The translations under genes and the position numbers were made by a program. A stretch of DNA of 64,000 nucleotides from Macrosoma leucophasiata (Eukaryota; Arthropoda; Insecta; Lepidoptera; Hedylidae). Location of the stretch: contig JAWQUS010000030.1 of the NCBI GenBank assembly GCA_036365455.1, positions 2,108,001-2,172,000 of the forward strand, given 5' to 3'. Positions 1-10,360 of the stretch are shown here, piece by piece (within the stretch, counting starts at the first letter, position 1; each line of letters starts with the position of its first letter). A model generated the notes under the pieces. The model was not told the DNA's origin, did not search any database, and saw only the letters and a program-made list of their open reading frames with translations.

Positions 1-66
1 ATTCACTCTAGATTTAAAGATGCCCAGGTTGTAGTTTTTTGGAAACAAAGAAGCTGACAAAGTATT

Positions 67-240
67 TTATATCTTAGTTGTACGTATAATAAATGTAGAG
101 CCGAATTTCGTTCTAATTTGTGGAATGTTCACTGTGTAGGGATGATATTTCGCCGTTCTCCTAGTTGTCTTATTGTAAAAAGGTGAAGAGGGAATTAGAT
201 TGTGCAGATCGTTCGCACATTCGCCTAAATGGATAGAAAA
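67..240 (-). pseudogene. possible C-terminal end of a LINE reverse transcriptase ORF
   Basis: The minus-strand frame contains HPYTVNIPQIRTKF and IIRTTKI and ends in a stop at 67. This resembles the HP-x-V-x-IP-x-xRTK segment near the C-terminus of some non-LTR reverse transcriptases. No catalytic part is present. Assignment is weak and could be chance. Confidence 0.28.
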
Positions 241-275
241 TTGGGAGATACGCCACTTTATGCGATGTTCAAGAC

Positions 276-308
276 TAACATTAATGTGAACTGCATGCTT
301 GTTTGTCA
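276..308 (+). mobile_element. rep290 3' tail fragment
   Basis: The motif AATGTGAACTGCATGCTTG is the conserved 3' tail of the 290-bp repeat. The 5' part is missing. Confidence 0.5.
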
Positions 309-497
309 GAGCTATAATAACAAACCATAAATATTGACAATCAAACGGGCGCATTGCGATTGTACAGATCAACATGGCCGTATCCACTTGCGGTTTTAAT
401 CCATCTGTTGACACCTCGAATGGTCTCATCTGCTATAATGATGGCAATTATTGACAGGTTACGTTTTGGGCATAAGCAGCGAAGCTTATCCAATATT

Positions 498-773
498 ACT
501 GGTGGTAGAGCTCCAGTGACGGAGCTCGTGGGCGACCACCACCGCATTACCTAATATGCTTGCCGCTAAATGGTAGTGTTCAGCACTATCGTGTTCCGAT
601 CAGGTGGTAATGTATGGCCCTGTAATTTCCGGCACAGAGGCATAACACCTTAGGCCTCAGGAGTGGTAACGCATCTATATTTTGACCTTGGTCGTTGTGT
701 GGGTGTCTATAGTGCATTTATCACTCAATGTGAACTGCATTCATATTTACCACTTCCATTACATTAAAAAAAA
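498..773 (+). mobile_element. rep290 SINE-like element, near full length
   Basis: Starts at the family 5' end ACTGGTGGTAGAGCTCCAG and ends in TTCCATTACATT plus an A-run. It has the internal landmarks CTTGCCGCTAAATGGTAG, GTTCCGATCAGG and GTAATTTCCGGCACAGAG. The constant 5' start, A-rich tail and absence of an ORF suggest a SINE. TGGTAGAGCTC resembles a pol III A box in 10 of 11 positions. No known RNA head was recognised. Confidence 0.8.
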
Positions 774-873
774 TATCGTATTCCGGTCAGGTGGCAATAA
801 TTTGTAATGTAATTTCCCTGTAATGTCCCTGTAATTTCCGGCACAGAGGCATAACACCGTAGGCCTCAGGAGT
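774..873 (+). mobile_element. rep290 internal fragment, tandem behind the previous copy
   Basis: Begins inside the element at the GTATTCCGGTCAGG landmark and runs through GGCACAGAGGCATAACACC to CCTCAGGAGT. The segment around TGTAATTTCCCTGTAATG is partly duplicated. Confidence 0.6.
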
Positions 874-1557
874 TTGAGTACCTATCTTACGTACTAAATT
901 TAGTTCTCATATTCCGGTTAACTACGGTTAATTTTCACATCAAGTGCCAACATTTCACGCGGATGAAACAGTAAATATTGACAATGCAATGAGCGCCGCG
1001 ATTGTGGGAAGCAAAATGGCGGATCCCGTGTGCGGTTTCCATCCATCTGCTTACACCCCGAGTGGTTTCGTCCACTGTTTTGGTGGCGTTAATTAACTCA
1101 AATTGTGTGTTGTTACGCTCGGAAACACACGCACAAAGCTGGCTGTCATTATTGATGATAGATTAATGCAGATATCTATAAACATCTACGTCAATTTCAT
1201 AGTTGATTTGTTGTTACGTATTAAGTAGTCAAATGTTTTGCCACTAATTACGAGATGCGCAGCGATGGATCTCAAAAAAAAACAATTAACTTTTTGAACC
1301 AGTTTATTTCACAGTCCACAATTTTATTATATTATATACTAATAACTTATTAATTAAGGTATATCTTAATGATCCGATTTTAGGCAACAAGAAGACATAA
1401 AGTAAAACTAGGTTTTTTCCTATCGCTCCGATTCGTGGATGACAAATGGCGCGGTACGAACATGCAGTTCGGTTTTATAATAATTAAAATTAGGGTTGCG
1501 CAATTCCGGTAACGCGCGGTCTGTAGAGGCCGCCCAGGATGTAACACACTGTTTCTA
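874..1557. other. no recognised feature
   Basis: AT-rich sequence with no long ORF and no repeat I could match elsewhere in the window. Confidence 0.5.
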
Positions 1558-1700
1558 TTTATGCAAGAAAGGTGGCAAACAAACATGCAGCTGATGACTG
1601 CAGCCTATAGACACTAACACAAGGACCAGAGGTCAAATGCAGATGCGTTGCCACCCCTGAGACCTGTTATGTCTCAATTATTACGGGGCCATACCAGAAT
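1558..1700 (-). mobile_element. rep290 3' half, diverged
   Basis: Reads in reverse as the tail, TGCAGCCTATAGACAC, CCAGAGGTCAAATGCAG and CCCCTGAGACCT. It belongs to a subtype with a TTATTACGG-type centre, as do the copies at 1735, 29793 and 55857. Confidence 0.55.
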
Positions 1701-1734
1701 GAGTAGCATATTTTTATGGCATATTGGTTTTATG

Positions 1735-1895
1735 CAAGGGAAGTGGTAAACAAGCATGCATGCTTTCTACATAAGATGCAGTTTTTTAGTGAAATTAGGA
1801 CTGCAGCCTGTAGACATCTATATAAAAAACAGAGGCCAAAATGTAGAACTGTTTTGTCTCTGTAATAATTATTACGGAACCACACCAGTATTAGT
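1735..1895 (-). mobile_element. rep290 3' half, highly diverged
   Basis: Has GGAAGTGGTAAACAAGCATG, then CTGCAGCCTGTAGACATC, CAGAGGCCAAAATG and ATTATTACGG in family order. It lies just downstream of a similar copy in the same orientation. Confidence 0.5.
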
Positions 1896-1954
1896 ACCTA
1901 GTACATTGCACCCATATGAAACCAAGGCGGGCCATTAGTATAAAATATGAATAT

Positions 1955-2250
1955 GGGAAGTTCCACCCACACCGACTGGACACTTGGCAGTGCTCAACGG
2001 TGCGGTTTTCACGTTCGTTCCTGCCCAGAACGTGTAAATTGTGGAACGAACTTCTCTCTGAGGTGTTCCCTAGGTGCTACAATATGGGGTTCTTCAAAAA
2101 TGGCGTCAAAAGAGTCCTTCAGGGCTGGCAGCGCGTTGGCAACTCTCCTGGTGTTGCAAATGTTCATAGGCGACGGTGACCACTTTCCATCAGGTGGCCC
2201 GTTTGCTTGTCTGTCAATCTTCAGACATAAAAAAAATAATAATAATAATT
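1955..2250 (+). mobile_element. LINE-F 3' end with the C-terminus of its reverse transcriptase ORF
   Basis: An open plus-strand frame ending at 2179 contains CSTVRFSRSFLPRTCKLWNE and then VFPRCYNMGFFKNGV. SFLPRTC-x-LWN followed by VFP-x-x-Y-x-x-G-x-FK is typical of the extreme C-terminus of insect non-LTR reverse transcriptases; here it is followed by a Lepidoptera-type tail containing CCATCAGGTGGCCCG. After the stop come TTTGCTTGTCTGTC and a short A/ATA tail. Everything upstream of the C-terminus, including the RT catalytic core, is missing, so this is a dead 5'-truncated copy. Two minus-strand copies lie at 46680 and 56560. Confidence 0.75.
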
Positions 2251-2603
2251 TTATATTCACCGATAGTAAGTGCAAGACATTAACTTAACGCTTTCTATGT
2301 AAAAAGGCTTACTATAAACTCGAGGACTATCTCAAGGATATAAATGTTTGGCTAAATGCTGATCTAGCTCCACAAGGGTGTTAAATGTAATATTCAAAGT
2401 GTAATGTTGATATAATATTGTTAATTTTGAGTTTGTTTAAATTATGGAAAATTGTAAAAATATGCATAAGAGATATTTTTAAAAGAGCCGACTGAGTTCC
2501 GGCAATTTTTTCTCAGATCATATTGGCCTTTGGAACTTTGCCGGTGAATGACAAAGAACGACTCTTTTTCTTTTCTTTTTACTCTTTGTTATCAGTTTCT
2601 AAA
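2251..2603. other. no recognised feature
   Basis: AT-rich sequence between two LINE 3' ends. No ORF or repeat was recognised. Confidence 0.45.
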
Positions 2604-2815
2604 GGGGAAATGAGACATTCTACTGATATACTTTCTAAATTAGTTTATTACATTTCGTTTTATCTTAGTGATATTCTTGACATTACATATATTTTTTATC
2701 TTGTTTGACATGTATATCAATTGTTATTCACTTTAATTTATTTTGTTTGTTTTTGACGTGTCTAGAGGTGCTTGTCACCCTAAATGAATAAATGAGTTTC
2801 TGATTCTGACTCTGA
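2604..2815 (+). mobile_element. LINE-C 3' UTR and tail
   Basis: Noncoding sequence ending in AATAAATGAGTTTCTGATTC followed by a short TGATTC-type repeat tail. It closely matches 41191-41415 on the same strand and 39603-39722 on the other. A simple-repeat tail and repeated 5' truncation are typical of CR1-like LINE 3' ends. Confidence 0.65.
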
Positions 2816-3047
2816 AATTAGCAAAGCACTCAGCAGTTTTCCTGTATACTTGCATCAATAATCAAATCCAGGCACAGCGTTTGCAGGCTGCATTACATAC
2901 TGACTGATGCTTTGTGGGTATATCTAATGGATTAGATCTGAACAATGCGGTGTCGTAACAGAATATCTATATTTCAATAAACATCTCAAACCTACAATAT
3001 CAGCGGTAGGTACTACATATGTTAGTTTTTGCATACTCGTGTTCAGT

Positions 3048-3634
3048 CAGTGCCCGTGGTACACCAAATTAGTCCACCTGGGTGAACCACGCGTAAAATT
3101 TTCTGCCCATGTTACACCTCTTGTGAGTTAGGTGTACCAGGCGTAATTTGTATTTCCGATGGTCCACCTGCTAGAAAGTTCAACGGAATATATTGCCCAT
3201 GGCCCACCTAACAATTTCCAATTGTGAATAAAAGACTAATTGACGCAGATAAAATAAATATCGAAATTCAATTCCGTTCTGGTTTTAAATTCAAAATTAT
3301 GTTTTTAGCACCCGTTGTGTGATCACCGTTCTAAGTTATCCTAACCCATCTTTTTCGATTCCATAAATATTTATCATATTATGCTGTACTCAACTCATAA
3401 GAAATCATTTGATGATTCCCTTAAGTTCCAAAAATTTGAGCATTCTACGCAAACACTGAAACAGGTGGACCACGGGAAAAATATATTTCTCTTGAAATAC
3501 CTAGGTGAATTAAGGTGGACAGCGGAAAGAAGAAATTAACCCTGGCACACCCAATCCATAATAAATGTAACACGGGGAGAAAATTTTCTCCCTGGTTCAC
3601 CCAGGTGGACTAAATAGGTGTACCACGGGCAATG
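3048..3634. mobile_element. MITE-Q: 587-bp element with about 66-bp terminal inverted repeats
   Basis: The left end has TGCCCGTGGTACACC, TTAGTCCACCTGGGTGAACC and AAAATTTTCT. The right end carries the same motifs inverted in the same order, ending CCACGGGCAATG. Inner parts repeat GGTGGACCA-like motifs. No coding capacity is visible. The CA(G/T)TGCCCG termini recall hAT elements, but I could not see a matching 8-bp target duplication. Confidence 0.7.
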
Positions 3635-3644
3635 ACCTCTTGTG

Positions 3645-3930
3645 TTTCATACGTTTTATATTTTGTATGTAAGTATGTAACTTCACGCCAAGAGCCTCAC
3701 GGGGTAGGCAGAGAGTGTAGAGTGCCAGATATACCGGTCCTGACACATCTCCCGCGCTTCTTCTACCTTCATAATTCTCTTCATACATGTTTGCCGATTC
3801 CTAAGACTTTTGACCCCACTCTCAGACAAAACTCGACTTATTTGGTCATGATAGGTCAATCTTGGTCTTCTTGGGCCTCTGCAACCTTCCACATTCGCAT
3901 AGTATCAGATATACAATGCGAAGAATTAAG
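3645..3930 (-). pseudogene. LINE-Z: C-terminus of a non-LTR retrotransposon ORF and its 3' tail
   Basis: The minus frame (stop at 3683) contains GPRRPRLTYHDQISRVL, RNRQTCMKRIMKVEEAREMC and DRYIWHSTLSAYPVR. This is a C-terminal domain of a non-LTR element found downstream of the reverse transcriptase. The 3' tail after CTCTGCCTACCCC is GGCGTGAAGTTAC plus a TACATACA-type repeat. A second copy lies at 17186 and fragments at 19863, 20041 and 34035. The RT core is absent. The tail matches the 3' end of SINE-B. Confidence 0.7.
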
Positions 3931-3964
3931 TCATTCGCTCATTCGACATTCGAGTATTATATAT

Positions 3965-4265
3965 TTGGTAGAGCTCCAGTGACAGAGCTCGCGGGCATAG
4001 GCACCACCGCATTATGTAATTTACTTGCTGCTAAATGGTAGTGTTCAGCACTATAGTGTTCCGGTCAAGTGGTAATGTACGGCCCTGTAATTTCTGGCAC
4101 AGAGGCATAACACCTTGGGTCTCAGGAGTGGTAACGCATCTGCATTTTGACCTTGGTCTTCATGTAAGTGTCTATAGGCTGCAGTCATCACTTAACATCT
4201 ACATTGATGTATAGTAGACTTAACAACTGCATGCTTGTTTGCCACTTCGATTACTGAAAAAAAAA
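3965..4265 (+). mobile_element. rep290 SINE-like element, full length
   Basis: Starts TTGGTAGAGCTCCAGTGAC and ends at GCCACTTCGATTACTG plus nine A. Its tail region carries an extra short duplication around TCTACATTGATGTATAG. Confidence 0.8.
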
Positions 4266-4297
4266 TCGACGTGTGGCACTCGGGGACTGTCGCGGTA

Positions 4298-4793
4298 AAG
4301 CTATTGCATAGCATTTTGTATCAACTTATGCAATTATAATGATTTATTTATTTTATTTATGCAGTATTTCTTTTTTTTCTTTGATATTAATTCAAGTTAC
4401 ACTTTTTGAGCGTGGTGACCGATAAGAAAACATTTTTTTTTTCTCTTATTAAATAAAAAAGTTAAATTTTTTTTAAATATTTTTATTATTTAACAATACA
4501 TATAAACAGCTGTTTGTGTATTCGTCCGATTTCAGAGCAGCTCGTCTCGATTCGTGCGAGCTTCGTAGAGTCGTACAATACGTCTAGTTGCACGCACACA
4601 AACACCGTGTCGAAGACTGCCATAGACTAATATATATACTGAAGACTGCCGAAAAGAAACGACGTTAGACAATGCACGGCCTTCAAGCCACACCTCCGTG
4701 CCCGTCGGAGTGGAGCGTGAGGTTTTTTCGTTACGGAATTTCTGGATTCAGTCCTCGCGCTCAAGGCCCTCGATAGAAGCTATGCAATAGCTT
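4298..4793 (-). mobile_element. TIR-P element, copy 1
   Basis: A 496-bp element whose ends are the inverted motif AAGCTATTGCATAGC. It matches 50776-51240 in opposite orientation over its whole length, including CAGCTGTTTRTRTRTTC and CACGGAGGTGTGGCTTGAAG on the minus strand. This copy has about 30 extra bases in which AGACTGCC is duplicated around 4610-4650. No ORF was found. The superfamily is not identified. Confidence 0.65.
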
Positions 4794-4977
4794 AAAATGG
4801 GCAGTAGTATCCTGTGATAAAACTACCGCCACTGCAATCGCCCCGTGTGTGATTGTGTCTGTTTAGCACTTACACACTTATCAAATTATAGGTAGGTACG
4901 TTCCGCTTATGGAGTCCCTTAGTTATATCTATACAAATAAATAAAATTGGAGTGTCTGTTTGTAATATTAAAATAAC

Positions 4978-4986
4978 CGCTTTTTA
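4978..4986. repeat. target-site duplication of LINE-G, left copy
   Basis: CGCTTTTTA here is repeated exactly at 7318-7326 and borders both ends of LINE-G. Confidence 0.8.
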
Positions 4987-7317
4987 TTTATTTATTTATT
5001 TAATCTTTATTGCCACAAAAAAAAAATTGCAACAAATGGCGGACTTAACGCTAAGAGCGCTCTCTACCAGTCAACCATTGGTAGTGAAGAGAAAAATCGT
5101 AGGCGGTGGCAGATTAAACAACAACAAAAAAAAATTAACACAAAAAAAAGCAACTTAATACACTAAAAATTATCCATATAATTATGTTAATAGAATAAAA
5201 TATATTTAAGTATATATACATATTATTTAAATACATATCTATACATAAATTAATAAATATATACACAACAATATATATACAATTATACATACGTGCAAAT
5301 ATTATATAAATACAAAATATTATGACGATTTGAAAACTTTATGACTGAAAATGAGCCTTAACACTCTTTTTAAACGCAAATTTTGTGGTGAGTCTACGCA
5401 AGTCCTCCGGAAGAGCATTCCACAGGCGTGTAGCTTGAATCACAAAGGAGCTGGATACAAAGCCAGAACGGTGAAGTGGTATGGTGAGAACATGAGAATC
5501 GTTAGAGCGTAATTGTAAAGAGTGAGAGGAAGAAAGATATTCAAATTTACATTTTAAGTAAGAAGGAGAAGAAGAGTCGGAAAGAATAGAAAAGAGTTGA
5601 GAGAGCAGTCTTATTTGTCTTCGCTGCCGAATGGGAAGCCAATTTAACTTATTACGGTAAGAGGATAGATACATGGTCAAACTTCCGCAAACAAAAAATG
5701 AAACGGATAGTGTTATTAATTAATCTGTCTAGTTTGTTGAGAAAAATTTCGTTCAGGTCCGAATAACACACATCAGCATAATCAATAATGGGGAGAATGA
5801 GAGCCTGAACAAGACGAATCTTAGTTTCAATCGGCAGAAAGTTTCGAAGTCGGTTGAGGGAGTGTAGTGCGCTATAGACTGCCCGGCTTACCTCGCTGAC
5901 ATGAACTTTCCAGCTGAGAGTGGCATCAATATGCAAACCTAGATTCTTCACAGCTGAACAGAAAGGGATCACTTGATTTTCAAACTTGACAGGGGTGACA
6001 GAACTCATATTTAATTTACCCAATTGTCGTGAGCTTCCAATGATTATAGCCTGACACTTGTTAGGATTAACTTGAATGCCGTAATTTTGTGACCAGGTAC
6101 TAATTTTATTTAGGTTGCAGTTAATTTTGTTTATAGCATGAGCAATGTTCTCGATGTCTGAATGACTATATAGTTGCAAATCATCGGCGTAAAAATGGTA
6201 AGAGCAGTCCAACGAAGCAGAAAGAATGTTAATAAAAATAGAGAAGAGGAGAGGTGAAAGTATGCCACCTTGTGGAACACCTGCATTGAGGTTACACCAG
6301 TTTGAAAGTGTACCATTTACCCGAACCGCCTGTTGTCTCTTCCTCAGGTAAGAGCAAAACCAACCAACAGCTGTTGGAGAAAAATTCAGATGTCTCAGGA
6401 TGGCCAGGAGGATATCATGGTCCACCATATTAAACGCGTTTGAGAAATCTATTAAAACCAAAATAGTAACCATTTTATCCTCCATGGCACTCCTAATATC
6501 CTCCGTAATTTTGAGAAGTGCCGTGGTAGTGCTGTGGCCAGGACGAAAGCCGGATTGATATAGGGATAATATATTATTTCCATGTATAAAGGAAGAGACC
6601 TGTTTGTGGACCACAGCTTCCAGGGATTTTGATAGAAACGGTAATATTGAAATTGGCCTATACTCCTTTAATTCACGGGGGTTACTAACTTTTGGAAGTG
6701 GTGAGACTAAGGCTTTTTGCCAAATCAAAGGAAATACCCCAGATGCTAATGAAGAATTAATGATATGTGTAAACGTGGGAATAATGAATTGGAGTATAGG
6801 CATAACCATCATCCGGCTTATGTCATCATCACCTACTGCATTCGATTTTATGGAGTTAATGACTTTATAAAGTTCATCACTCGTCGTCTCAGTGAATGAA
6901 AAAGTTTCAATGGAAGGTAGACTCATGAGAGAAATTTCTGCTAACGTTGAGATTTTGACAGAAGAGCTTAAAGGCGGGACATGGGAGAAATGGGAATTGA
7001 ATTCATTTGCTGAAAAAGAAACATTATCTGAAGAGATATTTGCTTTACCGAAACCTAGCGAGTTAAGAAATTTCCAAATTTCGGCTGATGATGAGTCTGA
7101 AATTTTATCAAAACAATAACGACGTTTGGCTGCTCTCACCATTTGATTACACCGGTTCCGTGCACTCTTATACAGACCCCAGTTCTTGTCACACCTGTCT
7201 CGTTTGAAGGCCCGGAAAGCTCTATCGCGCCGAGTCATTGCGATTCTAACACCCTTCGTTATCCAGGGAGCAGGTGGCCGCTTCAATCTCACAGCCCTCA
7301 ATGGTGCATGTGCATCG
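4987..7317 (-). mobile_element. LINE-G: 5'-truncated CR1/L2-like LINE inserted in a Helitron
   Basis: On the minus strand it runs from 7317 to 4987, 2331 bp, and ends in a TAAA-repeat tail preceded by GCAATAAAG. It contains the reverse transcriptase ORF and about 350 bp of AT-rich 3' UTR. The upstream endonuclease region is missing. Nine-base target duplications flank it. Confidence 0.85.
5339..7315 (-). pseudogene. LINE-G reverse transcriptase ORF, truncated and frameshifted
   Basis: An RNA-templated DNA polymerase of a non-LTR retrotransposon. The open frame from 7370 has 572 codons; the first 18 or so come from the host Helitron. Approximate residues of motifs: linker WITKGVRIAMTRRDRAF 36-52, YRPISIL 237-243, QSGFRPGHST 272-281, LIDFSNAFNMVDH 306-318, GVPQGG 364-369 and catalytic YADD 394-397. 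The palm is complete. Motif style (IDFS-x-AF-x-x-VDH, YADDLQLY) fits the CR1/L2 group. The frame breaks near 5663-5672, where a 4-base insertion or duplication shifts it. The rest, with LNWLPIRQRRQIRLL and TRLWNALPEDLR, continues in another frame to a stop at 5339. The endonuclease is absent, so it cannot act alone. Clade assignment is by motif memory only. Confidence 0.85.
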
Positions 7318-7326
7318 CGCTTTTTA
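7318..7326. repeat. target-site duplication of LINE-G, right copy
   Basis: CGCTTTTTA, identical to 4978-4986. It marks the 5' truncation point of the LINE. Confidence 0.8.
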
Positions 7327-7695
7327 CTAAATGCATATGCACACACACGGTAAATATACCAAAACAACATTTTTTTTCAATTTTTGTCTGTCTATCTGTC
7401 TGTCTGTTTGGCGGGGCTAATCTTGGGAACGGCTTTACCGATTTTGACGGGACTTTCACTGGCAGATAGCTGATGTGATAAGGAGTAACTTAGGCTACTT
7501 TATCTCCATACATCTATACAAACCTACATACAAATAAGTAGAATTGGAGTGTATCCGACTTTGACGGGACTTTCACTGGCAGATAGCTGATGTAATAAGG
7601 AGTACTTTTATACTAGCTGCGCCCACGTCTTCGTCCGGGTAAATACTGAACAATCATATTTTTTCTCACGTGGACGAAGTCGCGGGCACAGCTAG

Positions 7696-8540
7696 CTTAA
7701 AATATAAGCATGTAAAACATTATTATTTAAAACAATATCTCCTGAAAGAGCCGATAGATAAATGGATATCTGAAATAACAAACCAATTCCAGTTTAAGGT
7801 TACTCGCTGTAACCTTTCCCTGATTTTACGAATAACATTATAGTATAATTCCAGAGTTTCTGTTATACGTTTCCTGTAAGGCTAAGAAAACACGAAGCGA
7901 TTTTCACCCGCGACCGCTGTGCGGGCACGCAGCTTATGTAGAATGCAGATATTTGAGTAAAAAATTAAAGCACATCTTACGATGCGTTTTAGACCCGTGA
8001 TGTGCGCGGTTGTTTGCTGGTCCCGCTGCGCCGGCGGGCAACTAGTAGAATCGCGCCACCCGCAGCCTCGGCGGGTTGCACCCACACGTTCTATGATCGG
8101 CGGGCGAATCAGCTCTAGTAGTCAACTGATCGTTAACCACCACGCGTCTTGTGTTCATCGCCCGCCACGTTTGTGAGCGATGATCTCAACCGTGACGGCA
8201 GCGTAACCGCCGCAATAACCGGTCTCGTGAGTTTATAAATAAAACCGCAGTTCCACAACCGCGGCGGGCACGAGACAAAAACGCTCCGTGAGTTCTTAGC
8301 GTAAGGCTTCACAGGGTAAACAATGATACCGCGTAAACAGCCCGAGGCTGATCGAGGCTGGTTTGTCAGACCACTGTCATGTGTCCTTTGAAATAGGTTG
8401 GTTTTTAATATTTTGTTTGTGAATAAAATATTAAATATTCTTTGATTCGAATCGACTACGAAATCGTAGAAATGCTCATTTAAAATACGGAAAATATAAA
8501 TTTAAATAACTACGTCATATGATCATCACTATCACTACAT
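7696..8540. other. non-repetitive stretch, CpG-rich in 7900-8350
   Basis: None of the repeat families seen elsewhere matches here. Between about 7900 and 8350 CG dinucleotides and G+C are clearly higher than in the flanks, with many CGGCGGG-type motifs. No ORF over 70 codons. It may be single-copy host DNA such as a promoter or first exon. Confidence 0.4.
8225..8345 (+). promoter_or_regulatory. candidate promoter with TATA-like box
   Basis: TTTATAAATAAAA at 8232-8244 lies in the CpG-rich stretch, followed after about 75 bp by an ATG at 8322 that opens a frame of only about 23 codons. The composition fits a core promoter but nothing shows transcription. Confidence 0.22.
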
Positions 8541-8780
8541 ATTAAAAAGTAACGTACCCCTAGTTTCTCTGTCTGTATGTATGCGCTAATCTCGGAAAGT
8601 TGTGAATGGATTTTATTCCTTTTTAAAAAGTTGGAAAGAGGGTATTCTGAAGAAGGTTTATACCTATAATTTATCAATATAGTACTTATATTTACCGAGA
8701 TATCACGGTTTTTGTCAAAGAAATCGGTCAAATACAGTTTGAAATGCTACAACCCGTGCAAAGCCGGGGCGGGCCGCTAG
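8541..8780 (+). mobile_element. Helitron-like element H2, 3' part
   Basis: Ends in AAAGCCGGGGCGGGCCGCTAG followed by T, the same 3' end as the copy at 21740-22081. It has the TCTGTCTGTATGTATGCGCTAATCTC type interior. The 5' end is not clear. Confidence 0.55.
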
Positions 8781-8892
8781 TATATCATAATGATAAGATA
8801 AAAAAATATGTAAAGAATGAATTCGTAGCTCTTTTTCTTTCTATGTACACGGAGGTAGGTAACTTAGTAAATTATACATCACTTTAACTGTA

Positions 8893-9110
8893 TCTAAGCC
8901 TTAAATCTTCCATCATCTCCCAGTAGAGGCGCCACTGTGTAAGAGGCTCGTAAATTAGTAGCTGCGAGACAATTTGCGCCACATTTGATTAAACTCTGCC
9001 TCCGAGTGATTTGTAGACCAATCTGTGTCTATTGGTGACATAAGGGAGGTAATATAAATTTGTGTTGAGCGAATAGTTGTAAAACGGACTAGAAGTTGTT
9101 TAAAATATCT
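8893..9110 (+). repeat. local repeat M, copy 1
   Basis: Contains CAGTAGAGGCGCCACTGTGT, GAGGCTCGTAAAT and CTGCCTCCGAGTGATTTGTAG. Related copies follow 388 bp and 1018 bp downstream and an inverted one at 11128. I saw no copy elsewhere in the window. Confidence 0.7.
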
Positions 9111-9280
9111 TATTCCTAAGAACGTAAAAGAAAAAGTATAATTTATATTAGTATTACCCTTCTTAATTAGGACGTGTAATTGACTTCTACGAGTAGTAAT
9201 GGAATTGGTATAACAAACTCAATAATAATTTTCAAGTTTGAGATGAAAAGAAAAACATAATAAATTATACAGCAGTTATC

Positions 9281-9495
9281 ACTAAGCCCAAAATCCTCCG
9301 TAATCGGCCAGTAGAGGCGGCACTGTGTTAGAGGCTCGTAAATCAGGCGCCGCGAGACAATTCGCGCCACGTTTGATTAAACTCTGCCTCCGAGTGATTT
9401 GTAGACCAGTCTGTGTCTATTGGTGACATAAGGGAGGTAATATAAATTTGTGTTGAGCGAATAGTTGTAAAACGGGACTAGAAGTTCTTAAAATA
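9281..9495 (+). repeat. local repeat M, copy 2
   Basis: Very similar to copy 1, through GTCTATTGGTGACATAAGGG and AATATAAATTTGTGTTGAGC. The spacer before it (GGACGTGTAATTGACTTC, TATAACAAACTCAAT) is itself repeated before copy 3, so the repeat unit is larger than this segment. Confidence 0.7.
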
Positions 9496-9904
9496 ATTTT
9501 ATTCTTTAGAACGTAGAAATAAAAACAATTTTAATCCTGAAATATTTTTTTTCCAAAATAAGAATGTAGGTACATATATTTTTTATAGGTATAAATAGTA
9601 TATATCCTGTTAAATTAGGACGTGTACTTGACTTCTAGTAATGAAATCGGTATAACAAACTCAATCATTATTTTCAAGTTTGAGATGAAAAAAAATCATA
9701 TGTATTACCAAAACAGAAATCAATTAAAAAAAAATACCAACACGTACTACTAAAGATTAATTACACGTATGGACCTTTCAGATACGTTTCTAAAGGGAGA
9801 CACGCATCTAAAAGGTAGAATTAATTATTATAATTAATTATACATAACGTATGGGTCAACATTAAAACGTTCATCTAAGCGTTCGCCTAATAATTGAAAC
9901 AGCA

Positions 9905-10105
9905 GTTACCACTAAGTCCAAAATCCTCCATAATCGGCCAGTAGAGGCGCCACTGTGTTAGTTAGAGGCTCGTAAATCAGGCGCCGCGAGCCAATTTGAG
10001 CCACGTTTGATTAAACTGTGCCTCCGAGTGATTTGTGGATCAATCTCTGTCTATTGGTGATAAGTGTAATATAGCTGTTTAAAGGTTGTGAAACGGGAGG
10101 TTAAA
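9905..10105 (+). repeat. local repeat M, copy 3
   Basis: Shares CAAAATCCTCCATAATCGGC through CTCTGTCTATTGGTGA with copies 1 and 2. It lacks the last part of the unit. Confidence 0.65.
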
Positions 10106-10165
10106 TAGTTTTAATCTTGGGAACAAAGTGTGTAAGACTTGACGTTAATGAATAAATTATAATTA

Positions 10166-10360
10166 GACGACCCGGTTAGTCCAGCGGTGTGAGATGACCG
10201 TTTGATTCGTAGGGTCGCGGGTTCGATCCCCGCACCGGGACAAATATTTTTGTATGGCCTACAGATATTTGTTTCGGGTCTGGGTGTTTGTGTATGTGTT
10301 GTATGTGTACAACGGCACCCACGACACAGGTTTACACATCGCTGGACTAACCGGGTCGTC
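10166..10360 (+). mobile_element. short element combining tRNA-type boxes, terminal inverted repeats and a target duplication
   Basis: A perfect A box (TAGTCCAGCGG) and B box (GGTTCGATCCC) lie 40-50 bp apart, as in tRNA-derived SINEs. The ends are also inverted repeats of about 21 bp, GACGACCCGGTTAGTCCAGC against its complement ending at 10360. AATAAATTATA flanks both sides, at 10151-10161 and 10364-10374. A diverged relative is at 32745-33085. A SINE with a copied, inverted 5' end is one reading; a DNA element that captured a tRNA is another. Confidence 0.65.

Larger units (their letters stand above)
4928..7695 (+). mobile_element. Helitron-like element H1, split by a LINE
   Basis: The left piece 4928-4986 starts TCTATACAAATAAATAAAAT and reads ATTGGAGTGTCTGTTTG. 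The right piece 7318-7695 continues with ACTAAATGCATATGC, GTCTGTCTGTCTG, ACCGATTTTGACGGGAC and ends near GCGGGCACAGCTAG. The same order is uninterrupted at 62343-62637. A 5' TC and 3' CTAG fit Helitrons. The right piece carries an internal duplication: a second 5'-end-like segment at about 7505-7552 and a second GACGGGACTTTCACTGGCAG. Confidence 0.65.
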
